A stretch of 64,000 nucleotides of DNA, from the NCBI RefSeq assembly GCF_009939225.1, contig NZ_JAACJR010000006.1, forward strand, positions 62,001 through 126,000, read 5' to 3'. The DNA comes from Sediminibacterium soli. GTDB lineage: Bacteria; Bacteroidota; Bacteroidia; Chitinophagales; Chitinophagaceae. The notes under the pieces are model-generated. The model was not told the origin of the DNA. It worked only from the letters and a program-made list of their open reading frames with translations, and did not search any database. Shown piece after piece: positions 1-9,201 of this stretch. Each line of letters opens with the position of its first letter. Within the stretch, counting starts at the first letter, position 1. The position numbers and the translations under genes are program-made.

Positions 1-810
1 TTCGGCATCGGCCCAGCGCATGGTGTTGATGTAGATCTGCAGGGCGGGAACGATCACATCGGCCCGGTCTTCGCGGAGTTTGTAAATGTTCATGCGGTCT
101 TCGAGCGAAAAACTCGAGATCTCCTTGTAATAGTCTTTCAGCAGTTCCAGCGAAAGCGGTTTGCCGTCCTTTTTCTTGCTGAGCGAGAATATTTTATTGA
201 TGTTGCCACCGGTGCCGATGGCTGTCACTTTTTTGTAACCCTTTGTTTTTGCCTTGACATAGTCCTTTACATCGTTCCATTTGTCATCGTCCACCATATC
301 CTTCAGCAAACGGATGGTGCCGATATTGAAAGATTTTTTGAACACGAGTTTGTTGTCGGCAAAAAAAGTGAGCTCGGTGCTGCCGCCGCCCACATCGATA
401 TACAGGTAGCTGTGGTCGGTGTCCATGTTTTCGGCCACATGGTTTTCGTAAATGATCGATGCTTCGAGGTCGCCGCTGATGACTTCGATCTCGAGACCGG
501 TTTCGAGTTTTATTTTGCGGATAAGATCGGCGCTGTTGCCTGCATCACGCATGGCGCTGGTGGCGCAGGCTATCACATTTTTTACGCCGTATGCGTTGAT
601 GAGGTGGCCATAGGCTTTCATGGTCTGCAGCACCATACCTCTTTTTTCCTTGGAGATCTCGCCTTTATCGAAAACGTCAAAACCCAAACGCAGCGGAACG
701 CGCACCAGGTTGAGTTTGTTGAACTGCGGCCTGCCTTCCTTGTCATGCGTTACATCCACGATCAGCAACCTCGCTGCATTACTTCCTATATCAATGGCTG
801 CTAACCTCAC
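1..810 (-). CDS. ppx: Ppx/GppA-type exopolyphosphatase, 3' end outside window
   Basis: The 270 visible codons form the N-terminal part of a Ppx/GppA phosphatase of the ASKHA (actin/Hsp70) fold, which removes terminal phosphate from polyphosphate or pppGpp. The first phosphate-binding motif AIDIGSNAARLLI lies at residues 5-17 and the second, DVGGGSTE, near 139-146. The start is a GTG at 810 giving (M)RLAAIDIGS; no ATG lies in frame nearby and the product begins right at the first fold motif, as usual for the family. The start lies 20 bp inside the end of ppk1, so the two genes are almost certainly translationally coupled. Kinase plus phosphatase in one transcript points to polyphosphate turnover. 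The C-terminal part lies beyond base 1. The split between Ppx and GppA activity cannot be decided from sequence. Confidence 0.9.
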   Translation of the reverse strand, partial: MRLAAIDIGSNAARLLIVDVTHDKEGRPQFNKLNLVRVPLRLGFDVFDKGEISKEKRGMVLQTMKAYGHLINAYGVKNVIACATSAMRDAGNSADLIRKIKLETGLEIEVISGDLEASIIYENHVAENMDTDHSYLYIDVGGGSTELTFFADNKLVFKKSFNIGTIRLLKDMVDDDKWNDVKDYVKAKTKGYKKVTAIGTGGNINKIFSLSKKKDGKPLSLELLKDYYKEISSFSLEDRMNIYKLREDRADVIVPALQIYINTMRWADAE

Positions 811-2881
811 TTGGCTCGTTGTTTTTCTTGAACAGGTACTGGTAGGTCTCTATCTGTGAACGTATCTTCTTTTTACCCGTGGAAGGTACATAGTTGTTGG
901 ATAACTCATTGTCGAGTATCCTGGCTTTCACATTGTCTCTTAATTGAATGTGGATAATCTCCCTGAGTTCCTGGCCTATTTCGGCATTTATAACCGGTAT
1001 CGCCGCTTCCACACGATGATCCAGGTTGCGCACCATCCAGTCAGCGCTCGAGATATAGATCTTTTCCTTGCCCAGGTTATGGAAGATCATCACCCTCGCA
1101 TGTTCCAGGTATTCGTCTACAATGCTGATGGCGCTCATATGTGCTTTTACTTTTTTGCCATAGATCATTGCGCAGAATATACCGCGCACGATCATCTGAA
1201 CCTCCACGCCCGCAATGGCCGCTTCATCCAGTTTCCTGATCAGTATGGCATCGCTCAGCGAATTCACTTTCAGGATGATGGCAGCCGGTTTGCCGGCCCG
1301 GGCAAATTTGATCTCCCGGTCGATCAGCGTTATCAGCTGTTTGCGCATGGAGACCGGACAAACCAGCAGTGTTTTGCAGGCGCGCAGGTGCTGCACCCCT
1401 GTTTGCAGGTTCTCGAGGTAGCGGAAAATACGGTTGATATCGGCCATTACATTCCGGTTGGCGGTTAGCAGGCAATGATCGCCGTATACCCTTGCGGTTT
1501 TTTCGTTCAGGTTGCCGGTGCTTACAAAGCCGTACTGGATGGTCTTGGTGCCTTTGCGTTTTTTGATGATGCACAGTTTGGCATGCACCTTCATACGGTC
1601 GGGGCCAAGCAGCACTTTTACGCCTTCTTCTTCCAGCACTGTTTTCCATTCCAGGTTGGCTTCCTCGTCGAACCTGGCTTTCACCTCAAGCATTACCACA
1701 ACTTCCTTGCCATTCCTTGCCGCATTGATGAGCGCGTTGATGATCTTGGAATTGGAGGCCAGCCGGTAAGCCGTGATCTTGATCGAGGTTACATCGGGAT
1801 CCATGGCCGCTTCTCGCAGCAGGTCGATAAGCGCGTCAAACGAATGGTAGGGAAAATGAAGCATCACATCCTTCTTCACGATCACATCGGTTACGCGCAT
1901 CGAACTTTTGAGGTCGCGGTGGGTAAACGAAGGACGGCGCGTGCTTTTGGTGGCAAATACATCGGGGAAATCCATGAAATGCCTGAAATTATGGATGCGT
2001 CCGCCGGGTATGATATTGCTTTTGCGGTTCAGGTTCAGCCTGCGGATCAGGTATTCCAGCAAGCCGGCATCCATTTCCTTGTCGTATACAAAACGCACGG
2101 GCTTGCCCTTGCGGCGGTTCTTCAATCCTTTTTCGATCTTCTCCACAAAGCTGGTGCTGACGTCGTTGTCTATGTCTATTTCGGCGTCCTTGGTGACTTT
2201 AAAAATATGCGCGTCGAAAATATCGTAGTCGAAATACGAAAAGATATTCGGCAGGTTGAAGCGCACCAGGTCTTCGAGCAGTATGATGCTCTGCACACCG
2301 GGTTTGGAAGGCAGCTGAATAAACCTGCCCACGGCCCTGGCGGGGATCTCGATCAGCGCATATTTCTGGTGATAGGCCGAACTGTTTTTGCGCATCACCA
2401 CTCCCAGATAAATACTCTTGTCGCGCAGATAGGGGAGCTGTGGCAGCGACTCTATCATCAGCGGGATGATGTTGGAGCGGACTTCGTCGTCGAAATATTT
2501 CCTGACAAATACCTGTTGTTCCCTGTTGAGGCTTTTTTCATCCACCAGTAAGATATTCTCTCTCTTCAGCTCGCGCAGGATGTTCTGCCAGATACGGTTA
2601 AACTCGTTCTGCTGCTGCAGTACAACCACCTGTATCTGGTCCAGGATGGATTGCGGATCTTCCTCGAGATGCATATTCAGTTTTTTCCGTTTGCCCACGA
2701 GTTCCACCATTCGTTTAAGTGTGGCTACGCGTACACGGAAAAACTCATCGAGGTTATTGGAGAAAATGCCGAGAAAGCGGATCCGTTCTTTCAGGGGAAC
2801 AGAAGGATCGTTGGCTTCCTGTAAAACCCTGCCATTGAAACTTAGCCAGCTAATATCGCGTTGAATCAGGAATTTCTTCAT
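791..2881 (-). CDS. ppk1: Polyphosphate kinase 1
   Basis: The 696-residue product matches PPK1, which reversibly moves the gamma phosphate of ATP onto polyphosphate. The N-terminal domain opens with RDISWLSFNGRVLQEA. The two phospholipase-D-like catalytic domains show the expected histidines: H433 in KVHAKL (the autophosphorylated residue in the family) and H594 in YLEHARVMIF, followed by YISSADWMVRNLDHR. The length is normal for the family (about 690). The ATG at 2881 is the first start and is preceded, about 60 bases upstream, by a perfect Bacteroidota -7 box. It overlaps ppx downstream by 20 bp. Nothing is missing or frameshifted. Confidence 0.97.
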   Translation of the reverse strand: MKKFLIQRDISWLSFNGRVLQEANDPSVPLKERIRFLGIFSNNLDEFFRVRVATLKRMVELVGKRKKLNMHLEEDPQSILDQIQVVVLQQQNEFNRIWQNILRELKRENILLVDEKSLNREQQVFVRKYFDDEVRSNIIPLMIESLPQLPYLRDKSIYLGVVMRKNSSAYHQKYALIEIPARAVGRFIQLPSKPGVQSIILLEDLVRFNLPNIFSYFDYDIFDAHIFKVTKDAEIDIDNDVSTSFVEKIEKGLKNRRKGKPVRFVYDKEMDAGLLEYLIRRLNLNRKSNIIPGGRIHNFRHFMDFPDVFATKSTRRPSFTHRDLKSSMRVTDVIVKKDVMLHFPYHSFDALIDLLREAAMDPDVTSIKITAYRLASNSKIINALINAARNGKEVVVMLEVKARFDEEANLEWKTVLEEEGVKVLLGPDRMKVHAKLCIIKKRKGTKTIQYGFVSTGNLNEKTARVYGDHCLLTANRNVMADINRIFRYLENLQTGVQHLRACKTLLVCPVSMRKQLITLIDREIKFARAGKPAAIILKVNSLSDAILIRKLDEAAIAGVEVQMIVRGIFCAMIYGKKVKAHMSAISIVDEYLEHARVMIFHNLGKEKIYISSADWMVRNLDHRVEAAIPVINAEIGQELREIIHIQLRDNVKARILDNELSNNYVPSTGKKKIRSQIETYQYLFKKNNEPSEVSSH

Positions 2882-2939
2882 AGGAAAGCCATACGTTTTG
2901 ATGAAATGCCCGCAACCCCTTACTGCCGGGCGAATGGAT

Positions 2940-2947
2940 CAAATATA
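2940..2947 (-). promoter_or_regulatory. Bacteroidota -7 box for ppk1-ppx
   Basis: Read on the minus strand this is TATATTTG, an exact match to the TAnnTTTG element of the Bacteroidota primary sigma factor. I see no clear TTG -33 element at the usual spacing. The predicted leader is about 54 nt and holds a GC-rich hairpin (GCCCG...CGGGC) before the ppk1 start. Confidence 0.5.
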
Positions 2948-3004
2948 AAACAGGCCGTTACGCATATATGTTAAGTTTTCGTGCGCGGCAATAGGTATGC
3001 GGTA

Positions 3005-3502
3005 TCAGGAATACGACGATTTGATGTGCTGGATGATACCCGTGGTGGAGAAACCTTCCACAATGGGGTTGATCACCACGCGGCCGCCGTTGGCAAGCAC
3101 TTCTTTTGAACCGGCGATCTGTTCAACGGTATAATCGCCGCCTTTTACAAGTACATCGGGCAGGAGCGATTGAATAAGATGCAAAGGCGTATCTTCTTCA
3201 AATAGTACCACGGCATCCACCATTACCAGGGAAGCGAGAACAAGTGCGCGGCTTTTCTCGTGGTTAACCGGGCGGCCCGCTCCCTTGAGCTGGCGGGTGC
3301 TGCTGTCGCTGTTCAAACCCACCACCAGGTAATCGGCTTCTTTGGCTGCCTGCGAGAGAGAGAAGATATGCCCCTCGTGCAGTATGTCAAAACAGCCGTT
3401 GCTGAAGGCGATACGCTTGCCCAGTAAACGCCAGCCGGCCACCAGTCGCAGCAGGTCGGGTAGCGCAAGGATCTTTTTCTCTATCGATTCAACTGCTTTC
3501 AT
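3005..3502 (-). CDS. rfaE2: D-glycero-beta-D-manno-heptose-1-phosphate adenylyltransferase (HldE C-domain type)
   Basis: A 165-residue cytidylyltransferase-like enzyme, expected to make ADP-heptose from heptose-1-phosphate for the LPS inner core. The nucleotidyltransferase signature FSNGCFDILHEGHI (residues 33-46) contains the HxGH motif at 42-45. Further family marks are VVGLNSDSSTRQLKG, an LPDVLVKGGDY block and the end GFSTTGIIQHI. This is the stand-alone C-terminal half of HldE; the kinase half is not adjacent. Its start lies 14 bp inside the end of the upstream YbhN-type gene, and panC lies further upstream, so these three probably form one operon. Closely related cytidylyltransferases are alternatives, but the GGDYTVEQIAGS stretch favours the heptose enzyme. 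Confidence 0.85.
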   Translation of the reverse strand: MKAVESIEKKILALPDLLRLVAGWRLLGKRIAFSNGCFDILHEGHIFSLSQAAKEADYLVVGLNSDSSTRQLKGAGRPVNHEKSRALVLASLVMVDAVVLFEEDTPLHLIQSLLPDVLVKGGDYTVEQIAGSKEVLANGGRVVINPIVEGFSTTGIIQHIKSSYS

Positions 3503-4517
3503 GTGTTTTCTTTTTGTTGTAAAGCGGCAGCAGGATCAGGCACAGAGACCCTACCAGCAATACGATGATGAACTGTGCAAACCATTGCAATGTGCCGTTG
3601 GCAAAACCTATCTCGAAGGGGATATTGTTTTTCTCAAGCACCGCGGCGATAAAATACGCATAGGCCCCGATGCCGCCGGGTGTGATGATCATGCCGATGC
3701 TGGCAAAGGCCAGCGCCGATAATGCGTGCTGCATACCGAGGCCGGTAGTGCCTTCTGTTGCCATAAACCCGATCCAGGTGCCGCCGATGTACAGTATCCA
3801 GATGGTGGCGGTGTATGCCAGGAACGCCCATTTGCGCTGCAGGTTGCGGATGCTGAGCAGCCCTTCCCAGATGCCCTTTAATATTTTTTTTGCGAGTATC
3901 ACCACCTGCAGGTGCGAGAACTGGCGGAACCATATCCTTATCGCCACCACGATGGCCGCCAGGATACCGATCACCACGGCCACACGTATCCAGGAAAAAT
4001 GGCCGGTGCTGTTCTCGAAGAGCTGTTTCAGCAGCTGCGAACCGTATTCGCCCACCACATCGTACTGCGTGATCATGGCCAGCAGGAAGATGATGGCAAG
4101 CGACAATACATCCACAGCTCTTTCGGCAACGATGGTGCCCACCAGTTTTTCTGCCGGCACTTTTTCATAACGCGCAAGAATGGTGCATTTCAGCACTTCA
4201 CCCAGCCGGGGTACGGCCAGGTTGGCGAGATAACCGATCATTACCGCAAAGAAAGTGTTGGATATCCGCGGATGGTAACCCATCGGCTGCATCAGCACTT
4301 TCCATCGCAGCGCACGAACCATATGGCTCGCGGAAAGAATCAGGAACACGGGTATGATAAGGTAATAATTGGCTGTCTGCAACGAGCGTTTGAACTCCCC
4401 CCATTTCTCTTTGGGAATATGGTGAAGGCTCCACCATATCAGAAACACACCAATGCCCAGGAATATCAGGTATTTTAATAAGGGAACGATCCGTTTTTTC
4501 ATAGCCCGTCTATGCAT
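3489..4517 (-). CDS. YbhN/UPF0104-type flippase-like integral membrane protein
   Basis: The 342-residue protein has about eight hydrophobic segments and resembles the lysylphosphatidylglycerol-synthetase TM-region family (YbhN, AglD). Typical stretches are LKYLIFLGIGVFLIWWSL at the N-terminus, PRLGEVLKCTILARYEKVP, GTIVAERAVDVLSLAII and ITPGGIGAYAYF near the C-terminus. Members act in lipid or glycolipid handling at the inner membrane, but the substrate is not predictable. The catalytic domain of true MprF proteins is absent. Two starts are possible, ATG 4517 (MHRRAMKKR) and ATG 4502 (MKKRIVPLL); neither has a clear ribosome site. It lies 18 bp after panC and overlaps the heptose gene downstream, which hints at envelope biogenesis. 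Confidence 0.8.
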   Translation of the reverse strand: MHRRAMKKRIVPLLKYLIFLGIGVFLIWWSLHHIPKEKWGEFKRSLQTANYYLIIPVFLILSASHMVRALRWKVLMQPMGYHPRISNTFFAVMIGYLANLAVPRLGEVLKCTILARYEKVPAEKLVGTIVAERAVDVLSLAIIFLLAMITQYDVVGEYGSQLLKQLFENSTGHFSWIRVAVVIGILAAIVVAIRIWFRQFSHLQVVILAKKILKGIWEGLLSIRNLQRKWAFLAYTATIWILYIGGTWIGFMATEGTTGLGMQHALSALAFASIGMIITPGGIGAYAYFIAAVLEKNNIPFEIGFANGTLQWFAQFIIVLLVGSLCLILLPLYNKKKTHESS

Positions 4518-4535
4518 GCAAGTTACGCAAACAAA

Positions 4536-5390
4536 TCAAGCACCGGGCAGCGGCATATTATCGATCAGCCTGACCCCTCCGATAAAGGCTGCAACCAGTG
4601 CTACCAGTGAACGATGGCCATCCCAGTTGGTTACAGGCGTTAAGGTATCAGCATCGCAGAGGGCTATATAATCCACCTTGTCGAAGCCTGCCTGCAGAAT
4701 GGCCTGCGTGGCGGTTGCGGTTAATTGCGACAGGTTGCCGGGTTGAATAGACTGCCCTATTTGGGTAAGGGTGGTATAAAGTGCAGCGGCCTGCTGCTTC
4801 TGCATCTCGTTCAGGCGTTTGTTGCGGCTGCTCATCGCCAGTCCGGAAGCTTCCCGCACGGTGGGTACCGGCAACAGTGAAATAGGCCAGTGCTTCAGCA
4901 TGATCAGTCGTTTTACCACCATGCATTGCTGGTAATCCTTTTTGCCCATGAACAGTTGATCGGGCATGACAATACCGAGCAACCTGTCCATTACCTGGCA
5001 TACGCCCTGGAAATGCCCGGGTCTGTGAAACCCTTCGAGTATGGTTTCGAGATAACCCAGATCGTATACCGGCAGCCGGTCTGTTCCTTCGGAATAGATC
5101 TCTGCCACACCGGGCAGGAACAGGATATCGCAACCCGCTTGTTCAAGTGCCAGCAGATCCGTATCGAGGGTTACCGGGTATTTGGCAAAATCCTGCGGGT
5201 CGTTGAATTGCGTGGGGTTGACAAAAATACTGGCCACGCAAAGGGCTGCGCCCGATTTGCAGGCGCGGATCAATTGGATATGGCCTTCATGCAGGGCGCC
5301 CATGGTAGGCACAAAGCCGATCGACAGTCCGTTTTCAGATTTGGTTCTCAGGTATTTAGTAAGCTCATCCGCTTTTTTGAACAGGATCAT
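4536..5390 (-). CDS. panC: Pantothenate synthetase
   Basis: The 284-residue product condenses pantoate and beta-alanine with ATP, the last step to vitamin B5 and so to coenzyme A. It shows all family motifs: FVPTMGALHEGHIQLI with HxGH at residues 34-37, FVNPTQF, FMGKKDYQQ and REASGLAMSSRNKRL near the C-terminal domain. Length is normal. The gene is divergent from the glycogen-synthase-like gene, an arrangement I know from other Bacteroidota, and heads a likely operon with the YbhN-type gene 18 bp downstream. panB and panD are not in the window. Confidence 0.97.
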   Translation of the reverse strand: MILFKKADELTKYLRTKSENGLSIGFVPTMGALHEGHIQLIRACKSGAALCVASIFVNPTQFNDPQDFAKYPVTLDTDLLALEQAGCDILFLPGVAEIYSEGTDRLPVYDLGYLETILEGFHRPGHFQGVCQVMDRLLGIVMPDQLFMGKKDYQQCMVVKRLIMLKHWPISLLPVPTVREASGLAMSSRNKRLNEMQKQQAAALYTTLTQIGQSIQPGNLSQLTATATQAILQAGFDKVDYIALCDADTLTPVTNWDGHRSLVALVAAFIGGVRLIDNMPLPGA

Positions 5391-5425
5391 CGGATCGGGT
5401 TAAATGGGGCAGAGCCCGTTAGTTA

Positions 5426-5455
5426 TTGCTTTTCAGCGCTTTTTATGTACCTTCG
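5426..5455 (+). promoter_or_regulatory. Probable promoter of the GT5-like gene
   Basis: TTG at 5426-5428 is followed after 19 bases by TACCTTCG (5448-5455), one base off TAnnTTTG. The spacing fits Bacteroidota sigma-A promoters. The leader would be about 36 nt. Confidence 0.4.
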
Positions 5456-5495
5456 CCAACTCTTTTTAGAGCATCGTATTAAAATTCATGCGCTG

Positions 5496-6314
5496 ATGTC
5501 AACAAAGAAAAGGATTTTATTCATTGCTACTGAAATGTCGCCTTACCTGGAACTGACCGAGTTTGCAGAGGTGATCAACCGGCTGGCTATTAAGAGCAAT
5601 GATAGCGGGTTGGAAGTAAGGTGCATCATGCCCCGTTTCGGTGTGATCAATGAGCGCAGGCACCGTTTGCATGAAGTGGTGCGTCTTTCGGGTATCAATG
5701 TCACGGTAGACAACGATGATTACCCTTTACAGATCAAAGTGGCTTCCCTGCCCAATGCCAGGCTGCAGGTATATTTTCTCGAGAACGAAGATTTTTTCAA
5801 ACGCAAGCAGATATTTCACGATGAAGAGGAGAAATGGTTCGAGGACAATATGCTCCGTACCATCTTTTTCTGCAAGGGCGCGCTGGAAACCGTTAAGAAA
5901 TTCGGCTGGCCGCCGGATATTATCCATTGCAGCGGCTGGATGACAGGTCTTATACCTGCGTATATCAAGACAGCCTATAAAAAAGAGCCCGTATTCAGCA
6001 ACAGCAAAGTGATCTTCACCATCGGCCAGAATACGTTCAAGGACAAACTGGGCGCCGATTTTATACAGAAAGCGATTATCAACGCCAATATCAAGGAAAA
6101 GGATCTCGAGGTTTTCAAAGAAGCCAGTAATACCGCACTATTCAGGGGCGGGGCTGCTTATGCGGATGCCATTACGTTCGGCGCCGACAAAGTGGATAAA
6201 AAACTGGTGGAGGAGTTCGCCAAAGTGAAAGGAAAGAAGGTGGTTCCTTTCAAAGGATGGGATTCCGATTTAACAGAGTATTTAGAATTGTACAACGACC
6301 TTGCGGGCAAGTAA
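5496..6314 (+). CDS. Glycogen/starch-synthase N-domain-like protein lacking the catalytic motif
   Basis: The 272-residue protein matches only the N-terminal GT5 half of glycogen synthases (full enzymes are about 480 residues). It begins RILFIATEMSPYLELTEFAE, and the block PPDIIHCSGWMTGLIPAYI (about 145-163) matches the family stretch that usually reads HaHDWHTG-x-P-x-Y. The ADP-glucose-binding KTGG motif, expected at residues 19-22, reads E-L-T-E here, and the C-terminal GT-B domain is missing. A catalytic glycogen synthase is therefore unlikely; a regulatory or structural role is more plausible. The start ATG 5496 is chosen because the open frame upstream overlaps panC and lacks homology. 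The downstream neighbour is a DUF4270 lipoprotein, 13 bp away, probably co-transcribed. Confidence 0.75.
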   Translation: MSTKKRILFIATEMSPYLELTEFAEVINRLAIKSNDSGLEVRCIMPRFGVINERRHRLHEVVRLSGINVTVDNDDYPLQIKVASLPNARLQVYFLENEDFFKRKQIFHDEEEKWFEDNMLRTIFFCKGALETVKKFGWPPDIIHCSGWMTGLIPAYIKTAYKKEPVFSNSKVIFTIGQNTFKDKLGADFIQKAIINANIKEKDLEVFKEASNTALFRGGAAYADAITFGADKVDKKLVEEFAKVKGKKVVPFKGWDSDLTEYLELYNDLAGK

Positions 6315-6327
6315 CTTACTGATACAC

Positions 6328-7812
6328 ATGCATTCCCTTATTACACTGCGCAACACACTGATTGCTTTTATTGTTTCCGCTGCGTTTCTTTCTGCATGTA
6401 CGCGTATCAGTTCCACCGAACTGGGGCGCGACCTGATACCACCCATCGACGGGGTGTTCACCAAAGATACCCTGCTGGATGTGATCACCGATTCGTTTGA
6501 ATCTACCGATACCACAAGGATCTATTCCTCCGATAATGCCGTATTCGGCACCATCAGCAACGATCCCCTGTTTGGCAAGAGCCGCGCATCGATGTTTTTT
6601 GAGCTGAAGCCCGCGGCCTATCCGTTTTATATTCCGGGTCATAAAGACAGTATCGTGGTTGACTCTGCGGTGCTGATCCTGGGTTATTCGGGTTTGTACG
6701 GAGACTCGATGCAGCCGCTGCGTCTTACCGTTTCCGAGATCAGCCAGAGTACACGTCTGATCCTGAACAGGGCTTACCCCGCGGAATACCCGGGTGTAAC
6801 GCCCGTAACCACCGCTGCTGCAATGGCTCCGCCTCTGGCGCTTGATATCAGACGTATTCCCGATTCGGTGAACAACCGGTTCGAGAATGCAAAGAACCAG
6901 ATCAGGATAAAGATGAACGCGAATATTGCGAAGCGTTTCATCAAGGACTACGATTCCACGAACGCTTACCGCAGCGACTCTGCTTTCCGCACTTATTTTG
7001 CGGGCTTTGCACTGACCACCGATGCCGGTACGCCGGCCAATGCACTGGTAAAGATCAGCCTCGCCGATACGAATACCAAGTTTGCCCTGTATTACAGTTC
7101 AAGTTCTACCGGCGCAACCCGGAGAGACACTTCGGTAACCTATTTCAAATTCAGCAGTTCCACGGGCGGGTTTGCCAATTTTGTTGTTCGGGACAGAAGC
7201 GGAAGCGAGGCGGCCCAGCACCTGACCACTACCTCCCGGCCCGATTCGCTGGTGTATGTGCAAACCAGTCCGGGTACCTATGTGCGCATCAGGGTACCGG
7301 GTTTGGCAAGTCTCTCCAACCGTATTGTTCACCGCGCCGAACTGATAGCGGAGCAGGTGCCCGATGATGCCAACCTGCAGACCATCGAAAAACAGATGCT
7401 GCCCCCGCGCTACCTTTTGCTGAGTGTATACGACTCTGTAAAAAAAGTGAAACGCAACATCACCAACGACTATATACTGAGCTCCAATGGTCCGAATATG
7501 ACGGATTTCGGTGGTTTTGTTACCTCCAAAGCCGCTACCGGGTACGACAAGATTTCTGCCTATACTTTCTCGCTGACCCGTTATGTGCAGGGTATTGTTA
7601 CCCGAAAGGACACGGCATTTACCCTGCGGCTGTCGGCGCCCACCAATGATTCGCTGCTGTACAAAACGCCATATCCCGATCTAACGATGCCGCTGACATC
7701 CTATATCACGCCCACGCTTGCCAACGATGCGGGCATCGGACGTGTTCGTCTCGGCGGGGGTACGCATTCCCGGTTCAGGATGCGTTTACGGGTGATTTTC
7801 TCCCGTATCTGA
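6328..7812 (+). CDS. DUF4270 family lipoprotein
   Basis: The 494-residue secreted lipoprotein begins with a short signal peptide and the lipobox LSAC, with the acylated cysteine at residue 24. The mature part matches DUF4270, a family largely confined to Bacteroidota: ELGRDLIPP soon after the cysteine, a DTTRIYSSDNAVFGTISNDP block (about 67-86) and a conserved C-terminal R-x-R-L-x-F-like end. The function is unknown. ATG 6328 is preferred over the upstream TTG at 6301 because it gives a clean signal peptide and avoids overlap. Gene order panC / GT5-like / DUF4270 recurs in the phylum, so a functional link to the GT5-like protein is possible. Confidence 0.85.
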   Translation: MHSLITLRNTLIAFIVSAAFLSACTRISSTELGRDLIPPIDGVFTKDTLLDVITDSFESTDTTRIYSSDNAVFGTISNDPLFGKSRASMFFELKPAAYPFYIPGHKDSIVVDSAVLILGYSGLYGDSMQPLRLTVSEISQSTRLILNRAYPAEYPGVTPVTTAAAMAPPLALDIRRIPDSVNNRFENAKNQIRIKMNANIAKRFIKDYDSTNAYRSDSAFRTYFAGFALTTDAGTPANALVKISLADTNTKFALYYSSSSTGATRRDTSVTYFKFSSSTGGFANFVVRDRSGSEAAQHLTTTSRPDSLVYVQTSPGTYVRIRVPGLASLSNRIVHRAELIAEQVPDDANLQTIEKQMLPPRYLLLSVYDSVKKVKRNITNDYILSSNGPNMTDFGGFVTSKAATGYDKISAYTFSLTRYVQGIVTRKDTAFTLRLSAPTNDSLLYKTPYPDLTMPLTSYITPTLANDAGIGRVRLGGGTHSRFRMRLRVIFSRI

Positions 7813-7815
7813 CGC

Positions 7816-7850
7816 TTTGACGATAGCGATTGTCATTTGCTTTATATTTG
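7816..7850 (+). promoter_or_regulatory. Promoter of metK
   Basis: A perfect -7 element TATATTTG lies at 7843-7850, with TTTG at 7816-7819, 23 bases upstream (the upper end of usual spacing). The leader is about 18 nt, too short for a SAM riboswitch, and none is seen. Confidence 0.6.
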
Positions 7851-7872
7851 CACCCATTAAAACAAAACATAT

Positions 7873-9126
7873 ATGCCTTACCTGTTTACTTCCGAGAGCG
7901 TATCTGAAGGACATCCCGATAAAGTGGCCGACCAGATATCCGATGCGTTGATCGACAATTTCCTTGCATTTGATGCCCAGTCCAAAGTGGCCTGTGAAAC
8001 ACTGGTAACCACCGGACAGGTAGTGCTTGCAGGAGAAGTAAAGTCGAAAGCCTATCTCGATGTACAGGAAATCGCACGCGGTGTGATCCGTAAAATCGGT
8101 TATACCAAGAGCGAGTATATGTTCGAAGCCAACAGCTGCGGCATTTTCTCTGCCATTCATGAGCAGTCTTCCGATATCAACCAGGGTGTTGACCGCAAGA
8201 AAAAAGAAGAGCAGGGCGCAGGCGACCAGGGCATGATGTTCGGTTATGCTTCCAATGAAACCGAAGACTATATGCCGCTGGCACTCGACCTGGCACATAA
8301 GATCCTGATCGAACTGGCCGCGCTGAGAAGAGAGAACAAACAGATCAAATACCTGCGCCCCGATGCAAAAAGTCAGGTTACGCTTGAGTACGACGATAAC
8401 AACCAGCCTGTCCGCATCGATGCGATCGTGGTATCCACGCAGCACGATGATTTTGACACAGAAGCGAAAATGCTGGCTAAGATCAAAGACGATATCGTTA
8501 AGATCCTGATCCCCCGCGTAAAAGCCAAATACAAGAAATACGCAAAACTGTTCAACGATAAGATCAAATACCATATCAACCCAACCGGCAAGTTCGTGAT
8601 CGGCGGACCGCACGGCGATACCGGTCTGACAGGCCGTAAGATCATCGTGGATACCTATGGCGGTAAAGGCGCGCATGGTGGCGGCGCATTCAGCGGAAAA
8701 GATCCCAGCAAGGTAGACCGTTCTGCAGCCTATGCAACCCGTCATATCGCTAAGAACCTGGTGGCTGCCGGCGTTGCCAGCGAAGTGCTGGTACAGGTTT
8801 CCTATGCCATCGGTGTGGCACAGCCCACTTCCATCAGCGTAAATACATTCGGCACTGCGAAAGTGCAGCTGACAGACGGACAGATCGGTAAGATCGTGGA
8901 AGGGGTATTCGATATGCGTCCTTATTTTATCGAGCAGCGTCTGAAACTGCGTACGCCCATCTACAGCGAAACGGCTGCTTACGGTCATATGGGCCGTAAG
9001 AACGAAGTGGTGACCAAAGAGTTTACATCACCCGACGGTAAAGTGAAAAAAGTAAAAGTGGAACTGTTTACCTGGGAAAAACTTGACTATGTTGCGAAAG
9101 TGAAAAAAGCTTTCGGACTGAAATAG
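7873..9126 (+). CDS. metK: S-adenosylmethionine synthetase
   Basis: The 417-residue enzyme makes SAM from methionine and ATP. Diagnostic sequences are the N-terminal [17 protein letters not shown] with the ATP-binding histidine, the hexapeptide-type motif [12 protein letters not shown] (about 116-127), and the P-loop-like [19 protein letters not shown] near 273-291. The length is slightly above the E. coli enzyme (384), due to an insertion around residues 140-215 and a lysine-rich end. It has its own promoter and a strong terminator, so it appears monocistronic. Confidence 0.98.
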   Translation: MPYLFTSESVSEGHPDKVADQISDALIDNFLAFDAQSKVACETLVTTGQVVLAGEVKSKAYLDVQEIARGVIRKIGYTKSEYMFEANSCGIFSAIHEQSSDINQGVDRKKKEEQGAGDQGMMFGYASNETEDYMPLALDLAHKILIELAALRRENKQIKYLRPDAKSQVTLEYDDNNQPVRIDAIVVSTQHDDFDTEAKMLAKIKDDIVKILIPRVKAKYKKYAKLFNDKIKYHINPTGKFVIGGPHGDTGLTGRKIIVDTYGGKGAHGGGAFSGKDPSKVDRSAAYATRHIAKNLVAAGVASEVLVQVSYAIGVAQPTSISVNTFGTAKVQLTDGQIGKIVEGVFDMRPYFIEQRLKLRTPIYSETAAYGHMGRKNEVVTKEFTSPDGKVKKVKVELFTWEKLDYVAKVKKAFGLK

Positions 9127-9145
9127 TTCTAATGAATAGGAACGG

Positions 9146-9178
9146 AAACCTCTGCTTTACAAGGCAGAGGTTTTTTAT
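9146..9178 (+). terminator. Rho-independent terminator of metK
   Basis: A 10-bp perfect stem AAACCTCTGC / GCAGAGGTTT (9146-9155 with 9164-9173), 8-nt loop, followed by a T-run. Confidence 0.85.
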
Positions 9179-9201
9179 TTTCGGATATTGAAACCGTTGT
9201 T

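Noticed and set aside
1475..2551. Plus-strand frame of 358 codons opposite ppk1
   Set aside because: Antisense shadow of a highly conserved gene; no recognisable protein family in its translation.
4890..5495. N-terminal extension of the GT5-like protein across panC
   Set aside because: The upstream frame is antisense to panC; the fold begins at MSTKKRILFIATEMSP, and a promoter-like element lies just upstream of that start.
7820..7872. SAM riboswitch before metK
   Set aside because: The predicted leader is only about 18 nt, and no multi-helix conserved core is visible between the DUF4270 gene and metK.
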